Shown piece by piece: positions 32,376 through 45,345 of a stretch of 64,000 nt of DNA. The position numbers and the translations under genes were made by a program. Every line of letters begins with the position of its first letter. Within the stretch, counting starts at the first letter, position 1. Location: NCBI GenBank assembly GCA_022829145.1, contig CM040746.1, positions 2,016,731-2,080,730 on the forward strand, given 5' to 3'. This stretch comes from Albula goreensis (taxonomy: Eukaryota > Chordata > Actinopteri > Albuliformes > Albulidae). The notes under the pieces were generated by a model. It saw nothing but the letters and a program-made list of their open reading frames with translations. It had not been told where the DNA came from and searched no databases.

Positions 32376-35300
32376 CTACGCAGCGTGAACAGGGCTTTGA
32401 GGGAAAAAAACTTAATTCCATTCCTTTAGATGCAGAGGAGAGCTTGGGTTGCTTGGACTCTGGAACAGACTGAAAGACTGAATCAACCCATTATGATTAT
32501 TCTTTGCTTTGTCTGAATATTGCACTCATGAAATATTCACAACATTCATAAACTCCCCCTTGGGACACTTATTTACACAAACCTTCCTGATACAAGAGGA
32601 AATTTCAAGAGCCAATCCAAAGCTAAGAAAAGCTTGTGGATAATGTAAGTCAATATCCCATTATAAGCTGAGGGCTAGCACTTCCAACATCTTTGGGTGT
32701 AGACTTTGAAAAGCGCTGTGAAAAATCTGAAAAAAAAAAACAAACAAAAAACAAACTGCCTTTGATTTCGTATTTCATTGTGTTGCATTTCTCTGGTGTC
32801 TTTTCCATGCAATTTCATGCTTTATCATCCCGAGGCATTCACTTGGGTTTTATTGCAAAAATCAAAACAGGCATTAAAAAAACAACAATGTAACAGCTAC
32901 CACCGTTTATATACATTGGGGAAAATTCACCATAAATGTTTGATTTATATTACCAGAAGGTTTTAAGGTCCTCTGGATTTATATGGGACTGTGGAGCATG
33001 GTATTACTTTATCAAAGAAACAAACAAGCTAAAGAAAACTTCTATGTGCTAGCAATCATTGGTGTGATTTTTAAAGGGCCAAGCATGGCTTCACTTAAAG
33101 CCCCATCTGTGATAGGGAATAGATGTGATTTCCTTCAGCTCTACTTGAAAAGCACATTTTACATCAGCAGAGCGGCACAAAAATGCCTGTGTCCCAGCAA
33201 TGTGTTTCTCTCTGTTTCAGTGAGATGGCTGTACATGGCTGGCCATAAATAATGTGCCCAGGCAAGCACATCCTGCACGAGGCTACAGTGAAGAATCATC
33301 TCGGAATCGTTCCCAAGGGTCCTCTTCTGAAGAAAGTTATGGATGAGAAGATGCTTGTTTGAAAAGTATTAAACGGCAGTGGTGCCTTTCATTTTTTTCA
33401 GCTGTCGATGCAGTTCTGATATTTGTGACATTGCGAGAGATGCAGTATGCCACCTTATAACAGAGAGAGAGGACTTCTGAGCTAACATAACTGGCTCCAT
33501 CTGTTGGAATAACTTTGACCATTCTTATTGTATGCAAATATTGTCTGAGCAAAATAATACTGAGCAGGGGGCTCAGCTTATGTCACCAGGAAGTTTGACA
33601 TCTGTTTTGCAATGTAGCTGTGGGGAAACACAGTTGATAGGGATTTGACAGCCAATCAGCTGTGAGGGGTGGGACTTGAATGGCCATATGTAAAGTCAGT
33701 TTCAGAATATGATTAAATAGTGGCCAGCAGTACTCTTTGATTTCTTATTTACCTGACAATATATTGATGAATGCAACTGACTAACATTCCACTTGGTTTA
33801 AAAGTCTCAAGAGCAGGTATCCCTTACAGCACAATGTGTAATCATCAAGAATCTGTATTTTTTTGGTCCATATGATAGAGTTTCCCTGCTTGGCCAACCA
33901 ACACAGCCAACGACTTTTCCCTGGCAACATGTCGTACCTTGACAAACCTCATCCATCATTTATAGGAATTAAACCTATTTAATATATAGAAATGAAATTT
34001 AACAGACTGATTTGAATCAATCTTTGCGTTTCGCTTCAAGAAGCAGAACATCGTAATTAGTTGAAACGAGTTGTATGAGAGGTAATTGCAGGCCCGCCCA
34101 ATAATGATTTCATGATATCTCATTCATCTAGTCACAGAGAGGTGCCTATTGATCGATCTCAAAGCAAGAAGGCAATCTGAAACTCTCCTTAACTCTAGCC
34201 CTGGGGAGCTTTGGGAACGGCTGGATTTTTTTTTCCTCCTTATACTCGGCAAACAGTTCTGATCAGACTTAGCGCTTTAATGAAGTCTTTTTCTTTTTTT
34301 TCCATGAAGTACAGCGTAACAACAAAACCCAGCACACCCTACAGCTCTCAGGGGCCGGCACAAACGATGCAGAAGGCCGCAAGCTGGAATTCCTGAGGGA
34401 ACGTTGAGCACCATACGCAGAGGCAATGTGAGAAGACTATAAGTCCTGTTAGCGCAGAAGCGCAAAGGTCAAATGAATTACAAATGCCACATCTGTACTT
34501 TTATTACATTTTTTATGAGAGGGAGGATGAAAAAGAAAAACAGAAAAAAAAAACAAAAAAAGAAAATACCAAAGAGGTGAAACGTGGGAGCCGTTCACAG
34601 CTTCTGAGAGCGGAAATAAAGACGGGGCTGATTTTGAGCGAGGGGTGTAAGAGGAGTGTGATTGTGGAAACATCTGGATGGAGTCTAATTACTACAACAT
34701 CGTCCCCACGGGAGTTGTGCCTCTGATGAGGGTAAACTTGGAGGGCTCCATGCTTTAGAGGCAAATTGATCACATTTTATTCTGGCTTCAGAAACTCAGT
34801 GGCTACATCTTCAGAGACATACAAACGCTATCTTGCCCAAAAGAAAAGAGCAGGCCATTCAGTTCAAAATAGACTTGTCATTTACCAACAGTCTGCAAAG
34901 CTTCCGGCACTGGGCCTGGACAGGAACACTGGTGTCTCTACCTCTATTGCTAAACATCCTCTCTTCACCTCTGAAAGGCAGTGAATACAACAGTGTCATC
35001 TCAATATCAAATGTATAAACCATAGTGGGGGGGATCCCAGGGCTACCATTTTACTTCCACTGATCAGTATAACACCAAATACGTTATTCTCTTGTTTACC
35101 GCAAATGAAAATCCTGGCTTGTTGTTTCTGAAATGTTTTTGGGATTGTTATAAGGAATTATGCGTTTATCTGTTTCTCACCATGCTCCAGGAGTTCCAAC
35201 GATCACATTTTAGGGACCCCGAGAATAATTATCCAAATTTCCTAGAGCTGGAATTTCTCTGTTTCTTCCCTTCTGGAAAATAACCATGAGGAGGAATTTT

Positions 35301-37059
35301 GTGGAAACCTATTTGTGAATAATGCGGTGTGAAATAGAATGATTTATTCATTTATCACGGTCACCACGTGGTTATTATTTGCATGACCACATGGAGCTTC
35401 TGTAGATGCTCACACACACACGCGCATGCACGCACGCTCGTGTGCGCACACACACACATGTCAGCTGCTGCCATTTGGTTGGGTTTCCTTGCCGATTGAT
35501 AACTGGGTAACATGGGTGCAATTCAAGAATCAGGCAATTGGTTAATTGCTGCTCATTTAAGTTCAGGCTTACGCAGCTGCTCCAGATGGTGCCTAAAACG
35601 GTCACCAATGCACCTAACTTTCTTATTTTTTTTACTAGTTTCTTCCTGCCATTCGCCAATGGCAACCGTCCCCCCACAAGCAAACAAAAAAATTAAAAAG
35701 GTAAGCACAGTGGGAAGCTATAATTCTATGCCGCACTCTCTCATCTTCTCCAGTATCTGTCTGCCTTGCTACACTACCTTGTGCACTCCTGTGCTGTCCT
35801 GCTCTGTCCAAATTGATTGAAGCGTACACGGGTGCAGAGAAGCAGTCTTGACTTTTAAGCCCGACACAGAACTCACCCCAGTGCCACGATAGCCAATGCG
35901 TACAATGACATCTGACAATAAAAAAATGGCAATTTAATGCAATTAAGACCTGGTAGCGTGTCTAAAATGGTGGTAGAAAAAAGGTTTGTATATTGATAAT
36001 ATTAAGTTCTGCATGAATATCATTGGACCTTAATTAGATTTACAAATTAATATGACTGGTATTGGTCAGTCTTTGTTTTGCAGTCTACTTTAAACAGTCT
36101 CTTGCCTATTTAAAAGCTCAGTTAACAGTATGAAGTTTTACATATTTATTCAATATAAACAATACAAAAAGACTCTTAACTTAATAAGACTTCATAAGTT
36201 ATTAGCTTCGTACAGTATTAGCTTTATTATTAGTTTACATTCAGTGCACACACAAGAGTTTAAAGTAGAGTACAAGGGTACAGTGTTGCATTCAAAGAAA
36301 AGATTAAAATTCAGGCCATTGAAATGTGAACATAGGCTAACTCTGGCAAAGACATTACAGCATGTGAATGTAAACTTTTCAGCCAGGCAGACACAAAATC
36401 CTTAGTAGCATATAACAGGACAGGTATAGGTACAAGCGCTATCATTTTTTGAACAAAAACAAGATGAAAGGGGAACATTGTTACAGCCTCCAATTATGAT
36501 GAAGTATTTGTCCCCGGAAATTTCAAGCGAAATTTGGAAATTTCCAGAGGAAAATGATAATGTCTCCCATAACATCCAGCCTTTTGGGATGCAAAAATGG
36601 GAATTATAAAATCTGGCTCCACTAATAAAAGAACGCTAGACAATTAAATACCCGTTTCCAGCAGAACATGTCCAAATGTGTTGGTATCCATAGCTTTAAT
36701 GATAAATGAAGAGCATACTCAAAGTGCTATGGAACAGCTTCAACAATTAAGAGACAATGAAAAGAAGCTTCTTTCAGGAAGCGCAAAGCCCCTACTGATG
36801 AAAAGTGATAGATCAATCGTACTTTTGCAGGCCTTCATAAAAGTTTTAAATAATGGGATTTAGAATGCCCACTTCAAATGATTACGAGATAAAAGACTGT
36901 GAAAGCCTCATTATGAGGCAGGTAAGTATCATATGCACACAGCACCACGGGACAAAGGGTGATAATTACCAGGGTAGTATGTACATGTTTAACATTTTAA
37001 TGAATTCTTACTTTGTTGAAGATGTCAAATTGATACTTTATATTTTATATTTGTGTAGT
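32376..37059. other. 4.7 kb intergenic DNA, no gene seen
   Basis: No recognised mobile element or exon. A-rich tracts lie at 32728-32755 and 34525-34570. The block 34030-34180 (CATCGTAATTAGTTG, CAATAATGATTTCATG, CCTATTGATCGATC) and the block at 35500-35560 (GGCAATTGGTTAATTGC) look like candidate conserved non-coding DNA. Short open frames are unremarkable. Confidence 0.4.
35408..35459. repeat. Alternating purine-pyrimidine CA/CG tract
   Basis: CACACACACACGCGCATGCA then CGCACGCTCGTGTGCGCACA then CACACACATG. An alternating tract of about 50 bp with CG steps, of the kind that can adopt left-handed DNA. Confidence 0.8.
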
Positions 37060-37569
37060 TGTCAGGATGCAGTATGAACTCAAACCAAAGTTTATTTCGG
37101 CCAAAATCAATTCCAAAATGCCAAAAATGAAGTCAAATGCAGGGGTCGAGACCAAAAGGACTGGGCAAAAGTACAAAATCACAATCCCAAAAAAGAGGCA
37201 GATTAAACAGGCGAAATTCCAAAACCCACAAAGACATGGCAATCAGAATGACAACACAATTCAAAATGGAGTAAAACGAGAAACAGGCAAAAGTTGTGAC
37301 AGGTAATCAAAACATGAGCAGAAAGGCTTGTAGCGCGCACAGGAAAAACAATTAACCTGAGATGAAATCTCACAGATGAAATGAAAAGGTAGGCTATAAA
37401 TACACACAAGTAAACAACCAGAACAAGACGAGGTTTGGGGCAGAGACACAGGTGAAATGAAAGCAAAAGCACATGGACGAGGAACTGGAAATAAAAACAA
37501 AAACACACAAATTAAATCAAACATAACCGGACAGAAATTGACAGAACGAAAAGAAAAAGGGTCATGACA
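37060..37569 (-). mobile_element. Solo LTR, minus strand, near whole
   Basis: On the minus strand, 510 bp begin TGTCATGACCCTTTTTC and end CATACTGCATCCTGACA, with AATAAA close to the 3' end. Layout and T-rich composition match the 7408 LTR. No adjacent internal region is present, so it is a solo LTR. Flanking bases (GTAGT before, GGTTC after) do not form a clean duplication, which suggests age or loss. Gypsy-type assignment is inferred. Confidence 0.75.
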
Positions 37570-38329
37570 GGTTCACATACTGACAGCAGCATGAGCAAGT
37601 AGAGAAACAAGCACTGTTGTGACAGTGAATGTCCAAAAACAAAAGAATGGAAAAATCAGTTTGACAGAATTTTCAGGTTATTCAGAAGAACATCCTGCAA
37701 TTGATTTCACCACATTAACAATTAAATCTACCTTTGCTGTATATTTTGAGAGCATTAGAAAGCAAGAATTAATGGATATTTCAGGATAAGAACACATGCA
37801 ACACAGCGTATAGTTAGCCCATGTCCACTTTGGAAATTTCTTGCCAACAATACCCATTTGGTCCAACATTCTAAGTATATATGCATAAATATTTCATTCT
37901 GTAAAGGTACAGGATGGTAAAACAACATCAATATGTGAAGTAACTTTTAAAAATGCCGATGTCCTGTAATTAAACAATGAAAAAATAGGAATTATGAATG
38001 TGTGGACAAATTAGCCACTTTGTACAAAGAATGTAAGAGACAATTTTACGAGAGTTAGAATACAAATGACAAAGATGATACTCTGCTAGAACCAGAGGAG
38101 AGTTGGAAAAAAACCGAGACTTCCTCACAAATTGGGGGAATCACACCAACACCTCCTCCTTCATTAAACAGTAAAATATTTCTTTTAGTTGAACAGCATC
38201 ATGTCAAAACCATGTCTAATCATGCTAAGTGTAAATTACAACAAACCATCTGTTTGACTGTGAAAAAGCCTGAGAACCATCTAAATAATTGCTGGTTTAA
38301 TATAGTAGCACGACTTTTTCTGAATATTG
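37570..38329. other. Intergenic DNA, nothing recognised
   Basis: AT-rich sequence with no supported gene or repeat. Confidence 0.45.
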
Positions 38330-39000
38330 ACATCAATCAAAATCAAAATGTATTCGTCCTGCTGTCATTTATGACCAGGCTGTTGAAATTGTCTATCAGT
38401 ACAGGTATCTGAGGACAATAATTGATGATAAGTTAACTTTTGAACCCAATACCAATGTTGTTTGTGCAAAGGTCCATCAGTGCATGTACTTTTATCGTAA
38501 GCTCAGAAGTTTTCATGTTGACACCACTTTTATGAGAATGTTTTATTCTTGTTTTATTGAGTCTGTTCTAACCTTCTCTTTTATTTGCTGGTTTAGGTCA
38601 CTTACCTTGAAAAACAGGAACAGGTTAGAAGGGATTGTTAGAAGGTGCAATAAAGTTGCAGACACAAATCTAAATTACCTCTCAGAATTGTGCAAAGTCA
38701 GAGTCAAAAAGGTGGCCTAGTCAATTCTTGCTGACCCTAGCCAGCCCTTGTTGAATGAGTTGATGTTGCTTCCTTCTGGTCGCAGATATAATCTTCCAAA
38801 ATGCAGGACCAATAGATTTAAGAACTCGTTTACTCATTTGTCCCTGCTGCTGGCCTTTTGAATAATATTATGTAATTCTATGTTTTTTGTGTAAATTGTT
38901 TTGTGTTGATTGATGTGTTGGTTGTTGATGATGATTGTATTTACTGCAGGCTGTGCAAAAAATTGTCCCTTAGCGATAATAAAGATTGCCTTACCTTACC
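38330..39000 (+). mobile_element. 5'-truncated LINE (C-terminal reverse transcriptase region)
   Basis: The sequence translates into a recognisable LINE tail: a YLRTIIDDKLTF motif (38410-38445), then a YRKLRSFHVD segment, then ESVLTFSFICWF (38555-38595) and, after one stop, a SILAD...LLPSGRRY segment (38720-38790). The KYLG-like motif and FIES-FICWF block are hallmarks of the reverse transcriptase C-terminal domain of jockey-superfamily fish LINEs. The 3' end is AATAAAGATTGCCTTACCTT then ACC, a short tail repeat used for priming. Most of the element is absent, as is normal for LINE insertions. Only a few disabling changes make it younger than the 22838 piece. Confidence 0.82.
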
Positions 39001-39639
39001 AAATATCTCAGTTTAAAAACATACCATGAAGTTACTGTCATTTCCTTAGAAATACTTTACTGAAAGAAGGTGCACAGTCTGAAAAATTACTGTGGAGCTG
39101 AGATTCAGGAAGACATGCCTTTAAGGACATGAAAATAGACATGTTCTTCGCAGTCCGTGCAGATGAAACCATGGATATGAGTGGGACAGAACAACCGTCA
39201 GTCTGTATTCATTACTTAATCCATGACAGTGGAGCCAAAATATGTGAGAGTTCTTCGGTGTCTGTCCTCTCGTCAAACATGATACTGCTTCTATTACAGA
39301 AGCAATCCCCCCTCAGTTAGAGAAGTGGAGTCTGGAGACATAGAATATCAGAGAGAGGGTAGGGCTAAGATGAAGCCAGCACAGTGAATGGAGTACAGCA
39401 GCACATTTCAACCACAGCCGCTATTCACACATTGCTGAAGGCACGCGCTCAACCTTTTGGTATTCTCACATTCTCCTCATCAGGAACACCTTGGCTGCCG
39501 TTGAAAATGTTGCAGTATTTTTCTCCGTGTCCGCTCTCAGGAGAGAACGGGACGTGATGTGGGCCGTGCTCTTTCCTGATGGTGTTCAGCGGTGGTCCCG
39601 CCACCCGCTAGCACAAAGTACAAACACGCACACCCGACA
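39001..39639. other. Intergenic DNA, nothing recognised
   Basis: No gene or repeat family that I can support. Confidence 0.45.
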
Positions 39640-40160
39640 CACTGCGTGAATCCGTCCCTCACGAAAACCCACAGAAATAAAGCAAGAACAAAAAAATAAA
39701 TTACAAACGAACAAACTTGATGAAAGAAAACAACTAAATTATAACGCTAACAAAAATGCCTGTGACCAAACCTCAAAAGCAATGAAAAGACAGAAAAGAG
39801 TTAAACTCAGAAAAAATAACAGAAAAATAATCCCAACCATTAAAAATAAGCCATGTGCTCTTTCCCTGAGCCATCTGAACACACCGATAGCCAGTACTGC
39901 TCTTTTATACCTATTCCCCGTGTCTGATGAACAGAACGGCTTCAGGTGTGTGACGTGCTCTTTGGCGAAACAAGTAATCACCCAATTCCCCGGCCATGCA
40001 GCACCCACGTTACCAGTAAGGCAATAGACAAATACGAACTCAAGGATGGCGATTGTCAGGCTCACTTCCTGAAAACTCCAAATGTACAAATGGCCTCCCA
40101 TACGACACCACTGTATTTCCACCAACTATATCACCTGCTGCTGTTTGCCAATTGTTAGAT
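39640..40160 (-). promoter_or_regulatory. TATA-containing promoter-like region, minus strand
   Basis: The minus strand reads GGGGAATAGGTATAAAAGAG (39900-39925 region), a strong TATA box, with CACGTCACACACC upstream and T-rich sequence downstream. A 128-codon minus-strand frame spans it but looks hydrophobic and non-specific. It could be the promoter of an LTR or another retroelement, or a chance TATA. No transcript structure is supported. Confidence 0.25.
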
Positions 40161-40642
40161 AGCTACACTGATCAAATGTGTTCTAATGTATTATTTAAAA
40201 CCTTGTTATAGCACCAGTGAAGGAAAACAATGGCAGCAAAATGCTGCTCTCAGTTCAAAGGCAGCTAACACCAGCTGGAAAAAAATACATTTGCATTCTT
40301 GCATCTTACAATTCCAAAAGTACTCAACAGGGGATTCTTGGATTGGAAGAGGGAAGCAAAGCATGGAATAATGACAGGCTTGCTCGGTCAAAGAGATAAG
40401 TGGCTTTGCTCTGTTGGAGTTGATCAAGAGAAGCAGCTTCTCCAAAACATTCCAATTTGGAGAAAAGCCTTGTGTGGTTTTCTACTTTTTGCCAAAGAAA
40501 CGTTTCATTCACAGACACATTTTTGAAAGAAAAGGCTTGTGAATGTGTCAACGATCTGGGAAGGGGGGTTTTGCTGTCTCATTGGTTTAACGCACAGCAT
40601 GAAGGGAGCTGTGAAATGTAAAAAGCTTGTCTCTGCATTCAA
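40161..40642. other. Intergenic DNA, nothing recognised
   Basis: Several overlapping 60-79 codon frames on both strands, none recognisable. Confidence 0.45.
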
Positions 40643-43560
40643 TGATTCAATTTTATTTGTGGAGCACTTTATACAACAACTTGTCTCAAAGCCGCTTTAT
40701 AATTGATGCCGGGCCTGGAACCCCCTCATAGAAAGCCAAAGCAACAACGGCAAAGAAAATCTCCCTCACAAACCTGGCTCAGAGGGGGAGCCCACCTGCC
40801 TCTGGCCGACACTGGGCAGACAAAGAGTTAAACAAGTGTAAACGCAGTATCATATGGTAATGTGAGGAAAATAACTTACATGAGTCAAGTTGACTTAAAT
40901 AGTAATAAAAACAGTAATGCGGTTAAGTATTAGAGGGGTCCTGTTCTTGGCACAGGGAGGATGGGATGGGCAGGATGGGCAGAAAGCTGAGCCAGGGCCG
41001 GGTTTGGGTGCTGGAGCGTCAGCTCCAGGCAGGAGCCCGGAGCAGGGGGATAAAAACAAAGCAAAGCACTGAGTAGTGAAGTTGGAAGGCACTATGGCAG
41101 CGTACCTTAAGGATGGACAGCATGGGGTCAGCGCTGTCATTAGGGGGATCCAAAGGCAGTCAACACCAGACCATAGCGGCTTAACACAGAGCATTTCATG
41201 ATGTAGTGACAGCAATGACCACTCAGACCACCTCTATGACTCTATGATCTGTGTCAACATAAAGTCTCTAAACTGAAGGATATACTGTGTAGGTATGTTT
41301 TGAGCTTATTCTTAAAGGTAAAGAGAGTCTACTCCACGAAGGTCAGCGGGCTAGTTGTTCCATAGGAGAGGCTCGATGTGAAAAGGCTGTGCAGAATGTG
41401 GTGCTTTTACTTTTGCTTGCTTTTAGCACAATGAATAGTCGTGAGTTTTGTGAGGGAAGATACCATTGGGGAATACAAGGTTGGGGAAGGTCCTTAAGAT
41501 ACAAAAGGCCAAGCCCATTTAAAACCGTATACATAAGAAGACGTATTTTAAAGTCAATGCAAAATTGAATGGTTAGCAAGTACAGGAGTGATATGGTGAT
41601 AGCAGTTTGTTCTAGTTAGGATTCAGGCAGCTGCATTTTGAACCAGCTAGAGGGGCTTCAGGGTGGCATTTGCAAATCCTGACAAGAGGGCATTACAATA
41701 GTTCCGTCTGCATGTAACAAAAGCATGGACTAACTTTTTGTTGTCATGTACTGATAATACTAATTTGACTAATTTTGCATATATTCCTCAAATGGAAGTA
41801 AGCAATTTTAGAAGTGTTATTTACAGTATATGTATGTCAAGAGGTTGGTGAGGATCGATAGTGACACCAAGGTCTATGGTGACTGCGCTTGAAGCCACGG
41901 AGACACCGTCAAGATGCAATGTGATATCCGAGAGTATGCTCCTGGTGGGCCAACAACCAACATTTCAGTTTTATCAGAGTTTAGGAGGTGAATGTTTTTT
42001 GGCTAACCATTCCTTTATATCTTTGAGGCAGGTTTCCATGTTTGACAGTCTCACAAAGGCATCAGGTTTCACTGATATATGCAACTGATTGTCATCTGCA
42101 TAACAGTCATGAATTATATTGCCAAGAAGTAACATATACAAAAACAACAGCAGAGGTCCAAGCACAGATATTTGTGGTATTCCAGATCTTACTCTAAGAG
42201 CAATTGGAAGACTCATTGATAATGAAGACAAATTGGAGATTTTCTGACAGATAATACCTGAACCAAGAGTGGGCCTGTCCTCTTAAGCCAACAAGATTAC
42301 GATGATCGATAGTATCAAAGGCTACGCTTAAGTCTAGAACCAGGGAACGTATAGCCATTGTGAGAAGAGAGGAGCAAATCATTAACTAAATTGAAAAGAG
42401 CAGTTTCTATGCTGTGATGAGGTCTAAAATAAGACTGAAAGACATCCAGGATGTTATGGGTCTGAAGAAAGGAGCAAAGTTGCTTTGTTCCTGCTTACTG
42501 CTTACTGTAAGATCTTCGAGAAGAAAGGGATGTATGAAATTGGTCTATAGTTTGATAGATCGTTTAGATTGAGATTGGGCTTCTTGAGGATAGGCTTAAT
42601 GGCTGCCACTTTTAAGAACTGAGGTGCAAGACCAGATGTAAGAGAAGATTTGGTAACATTTAATAAGGTTTTGTCAATTTAACACAGCAGCTGTTTTAAG
42701 AATCGCATCGATATAGGATCTAACAAGCAAGTGGAGTTGTTACGAAGGTTTATTAACAAAAAGAATTAGTTGAAATCAATGGGTGTGAAGGAGTCCAGGC
42801 ATGCGACTGATAAGAGAGGTTAATTTTATCGGAAATTGAAGAGGAGGCAGAAAGGGAGGGAACCTTTTCTATTGTGTCTCTAATCTTTAGATCGTGCTGT
42901 CAAAGAAGTTCATGAAGTCATTGCTGCTGTGAGTGTCAGGGATGCAGCGGTCAGCCGATGCAAGCACAGATTGGATCTGAAATTTTCCTTTATTTCTCTC
43001 TATTTGTGCAGAAAAATATGAGACTCTAGCAGCTGAGAACACGCCTGTAGTTGAGGAGGCTGTCTTTCCATGCTAGAAAGAAGACTTGGAGTTGAATGCC
43101 ATTTTGTTTTGAGTTTCCATGTGGCTTGCATTACAGCTCATGCATGGTCAATATGGTGCATGGTTTTAGAGAGGGATTTTTTTCTTTTTAAAGGGTGCAA
43201 ACAAATCTAGTGTTTTATACAGAGTAGAATTAGTGCTGTCCACAAGTTGATTAATATTACCCAGATCTGGGCTAGAGTTTATGTTTTGGGAGCTGTTGTA
43301 GCACAGCTTGTATGAACCAGCTGAGTGCATGAGTAAAGGCATTAGAGATTGTTCTCCTATCAGAAAGTTTTGGGTTCTGAGCTTATATAACAGGCTAATG
43401 GTAGATTGAAAGTAATAAGATAATGATTTGATAATATAGGATTGTGGGGCAGAGTCGCATCGTGCTTGATTTCAATGCCATATATGAGGTTGGTCTACAA
43501 ACTGAGACAGTCCATTGGAGTCAATAATATTCCAGTTAGGTGATTAAATGAAATTAATAA
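40643..43560 (-). mobile_element. L2-like LINE, about 2.9 kb, minus strand, decayed
   Basis: Read on the minus strand, endonuclease-domain text comes first (43560-43360, e.g. GACTGTCTCAGTTTGTAGAC, GACCAACCTCATATATGGC). Reverse transcriptase follows: LDLSVAFDTIDHRN near 42340 (the DLSAAFDTVDH box with the first catalytic Asp), then SGIPQISVLGPLLL (the PQGSVLGPLL box) and CYADDNQLHISV near 42100 (the YADD catalytic motif), then ETCLKDIKEWL. The thumb/C-terminal region lies at 41900-41300, and a 3' UTR-like region ends at AGTGCTCCACAAATAAAATT (40647-40666), a repeat tail I recognise from fish. Multiple stops and frameshifts separate the parts, so it is inactive. Clade is L2/Rex-like within the jockey superfamily, from memory. 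Confidence 0.82.
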
Positions 43561-44113
43561 GCGCTTTGCGATACCACGTACACTTGCGGATCCGCGTCTG
43601 GCATTCGAAGAAGGAGGCACGTATTCCGTTCTTCTTAATCCAGAGTAATGGTGATAATCAGATCTACACATTTCTCTTCATTTTATTGGGTATTAAACAT
43701 GTCACTTGTACTTAAAAGTTTAAGTGAGAGGAGATTTGCTGTAATTGACTGTCCAGGCTGCAAGTGAAACTCTAATTATAGTAGCCTATATTCATTTTTT
43801 ATCAGGACAGAATGTTTTTAATGTTTTATGACGTAACACATTTACATTTTGTTTGGTTGAATTGCAGTACTATGTAGAGCACCCGCTACACCAGACCTCC
43901 CTGTTTCCCAACATAAAAGCCAAAATTTCTCTTGCACCCAATATTTCCCCTGGGTGCATACGTCCCAAACCCGCCTGGCATCCTTAATCAATAACAGGAG
44001 CCAGGTGTGACATTGCGCACGGCTGGCACCGTCTAACAAAATTATTCAAAGAAAAATAATAACAGCTTAGACCTGGAATGTGCTCAACTACAAGCCCAAC
44101 CTCTGCGTCACTA
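43561..44113. other. Intergenic DNA, no gene seen
   Basis: A minus-strand 65-codon frame (43842-44039) and TGTTAGACGGTGCCAGCC on the minus strand may mark an unidentified repeat. CTACAAGCCCA near 44089 weakly resembles the tRNA-head monomer of 16709. Confidence 0.35.
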
Positions 44114-44289
44114 CATTTGAAAAGAAAAAAAGAATTCAGACGGAAACTTCCTTTGCATCATTCATCGAGAGTCACAGCTAACGCCTGATGCTCTGATGAA
44201 GGAGCATTTCTCCGAAACACGTCAGTGACTCAATAACTGATAAAAAGGGAGTTTCTGCCTGAATTTTTTTCTTTTCTTCTTTTCAAATG
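44114..44289. mobile_element. Small foldback MITE
   Basis: Outer inverted repeats of about 36-39 bp: CATTTGAAAAGAAAAAAAG then AATTCAGACGGAAAC at the left, mirrored at the right as GTTTCTGCCTGAATTTTTTT then CTTTTCTTCTTTTCAAATG with a small length difference. The centre holds GATGAAGGAGCATTTCTCCG then AAACACGTC, a string I associate with dispersed vertebrate repeats. No open frame. Target duplication unclear. Confidence 0.7.
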
Positions 44290-44376
44290 AACATTTCCAT
44301 GGATTAGCACAACTTTTTTTTCTTCTTTCTGTAAAATAAAACGACTGGACTCCTGTATACTGTATACTGTATGAGA

Positions 44377-44434
44377 CTTACACATAAATTCAAGAAAAGA
44401 CTTCCTTCAGTCTTTTCTTGAATTTATGTGTAAG
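44377..44434. repeat. Perfect 26-bp palindrome with 6-nt loop
   Basis: The left arm 44377-44402 (CTTACACATAAATTCAAG then AAAAGACT) and right arm 44409-44434 are exact reverse complements, separated only by TCCTTC. It is directly preceded by a triplicated (GTATACT) string at 44354-44371. A 58-bp perfect hairpin in otherwise decayed DNA is striking. It could be a template-switch product, a hairpin RNA source or an assembly artefact. Confidence 0.95.
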
Positions 44435-45091
44435 AAAGAGCCGAGGCAAAAGAAAGAAACCAACCAACTGAACAAGCAAACGTCTCTCCAGAAGGCCTCA
44501 AACTTTGTATCCACGGACTCAATCACCTTTTCCTCAGCTCACTGCCGATATTGGCAGATTCCATACACATCAAAAGCACATCCCCAAAGAGGAAAGACTG
44601 ACAGCCCTTTCACAGGAAGAAACAGATGTAGAGTTGGAGGCAAGATGGTGAGGTGAGGAAGAAATAGAACGGCTTAAACAGAGAGGGTTTTCTTTCTGCA
44701 GGCATCAGGTCTGTGTAATCTCTGTGGAAGACATTTACGAGTGAAGTGTATGTCTGTCTCCTTGTTTTACCCTTAGTCTCATGTTTCTCTTATCACACCA
44801 CAGGAGCATGGTAGAATTTACATTGTCTATGTGTCTTTTCAATCTACTGCTGTATGCTCAGCAGTGAATTTTGCCACCTCTGTACTTTCCTCCCTCTACC
44901 CCTTCCCTTGATGACCTGCCGTGACCTCCCAGGGCACGTGTAAGCAAGCGTTCAAGTGCATGTGTGAGGGTGAATGTGCTTGTTTTGTCAATGTGTTCCT
45001 GAGTTGCATTTGTGAGTCCATATATTCAACTGTATGCTTGTGGAATATATGTGTGTTTAAATGTGTGCTTAACGTCACTGTTTATTATCTT
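44435..45091. other. Intergenic DNA, nothing recognised
   Basis: No gene or known repeat that I can support. Confidence 0.45.
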
Positions 45092-45345
45092 ACTGCTGCC
45101 AAGGAAGTAGTATGGGCTGGAGTTGCATGGTAATGAGGAGGTTGCCAGCTCAAATCCCTGGAGGGGAGAACATGGGGACATTCTGACGCTGTGCCCTTGA
45201 GCAGGATACTCAGCATGAATTGCTTTAGTAAATATCCTGGCTGTATAAATTAGTCCATATCCTGCTTAACAAACTGATCCTGTATAAGCTGTCCAAGTCA
45301 CCCCGCGAAAGGGCAGCTGTAAGGGAATCACACAAATAAATAAAT
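45092..45345 (+). mobile_element. Old tRNA-derived SINE
   Basis: A B-box-like GAGGTTGCCAGCTCAAATCC follows an eroded A-box region. The body GTGCCCTTGAGCAGGATACT then CAGCATGAATTGCTTTAG then TAAATATCCTGGCTGTATAA matches the familiar body of fish V/HE-type SINEs. The end is ACAAATAAATAAATTT. It is diverged, and no clear target duplication was seen. Confidence 0.7.

Noticed and set aside
39739-40125. 128-codon minus-strand open frame
   Set aside because: Hydrophobic, unrecognisable peptide, overlapping a TATA-like region; no support as a gene.
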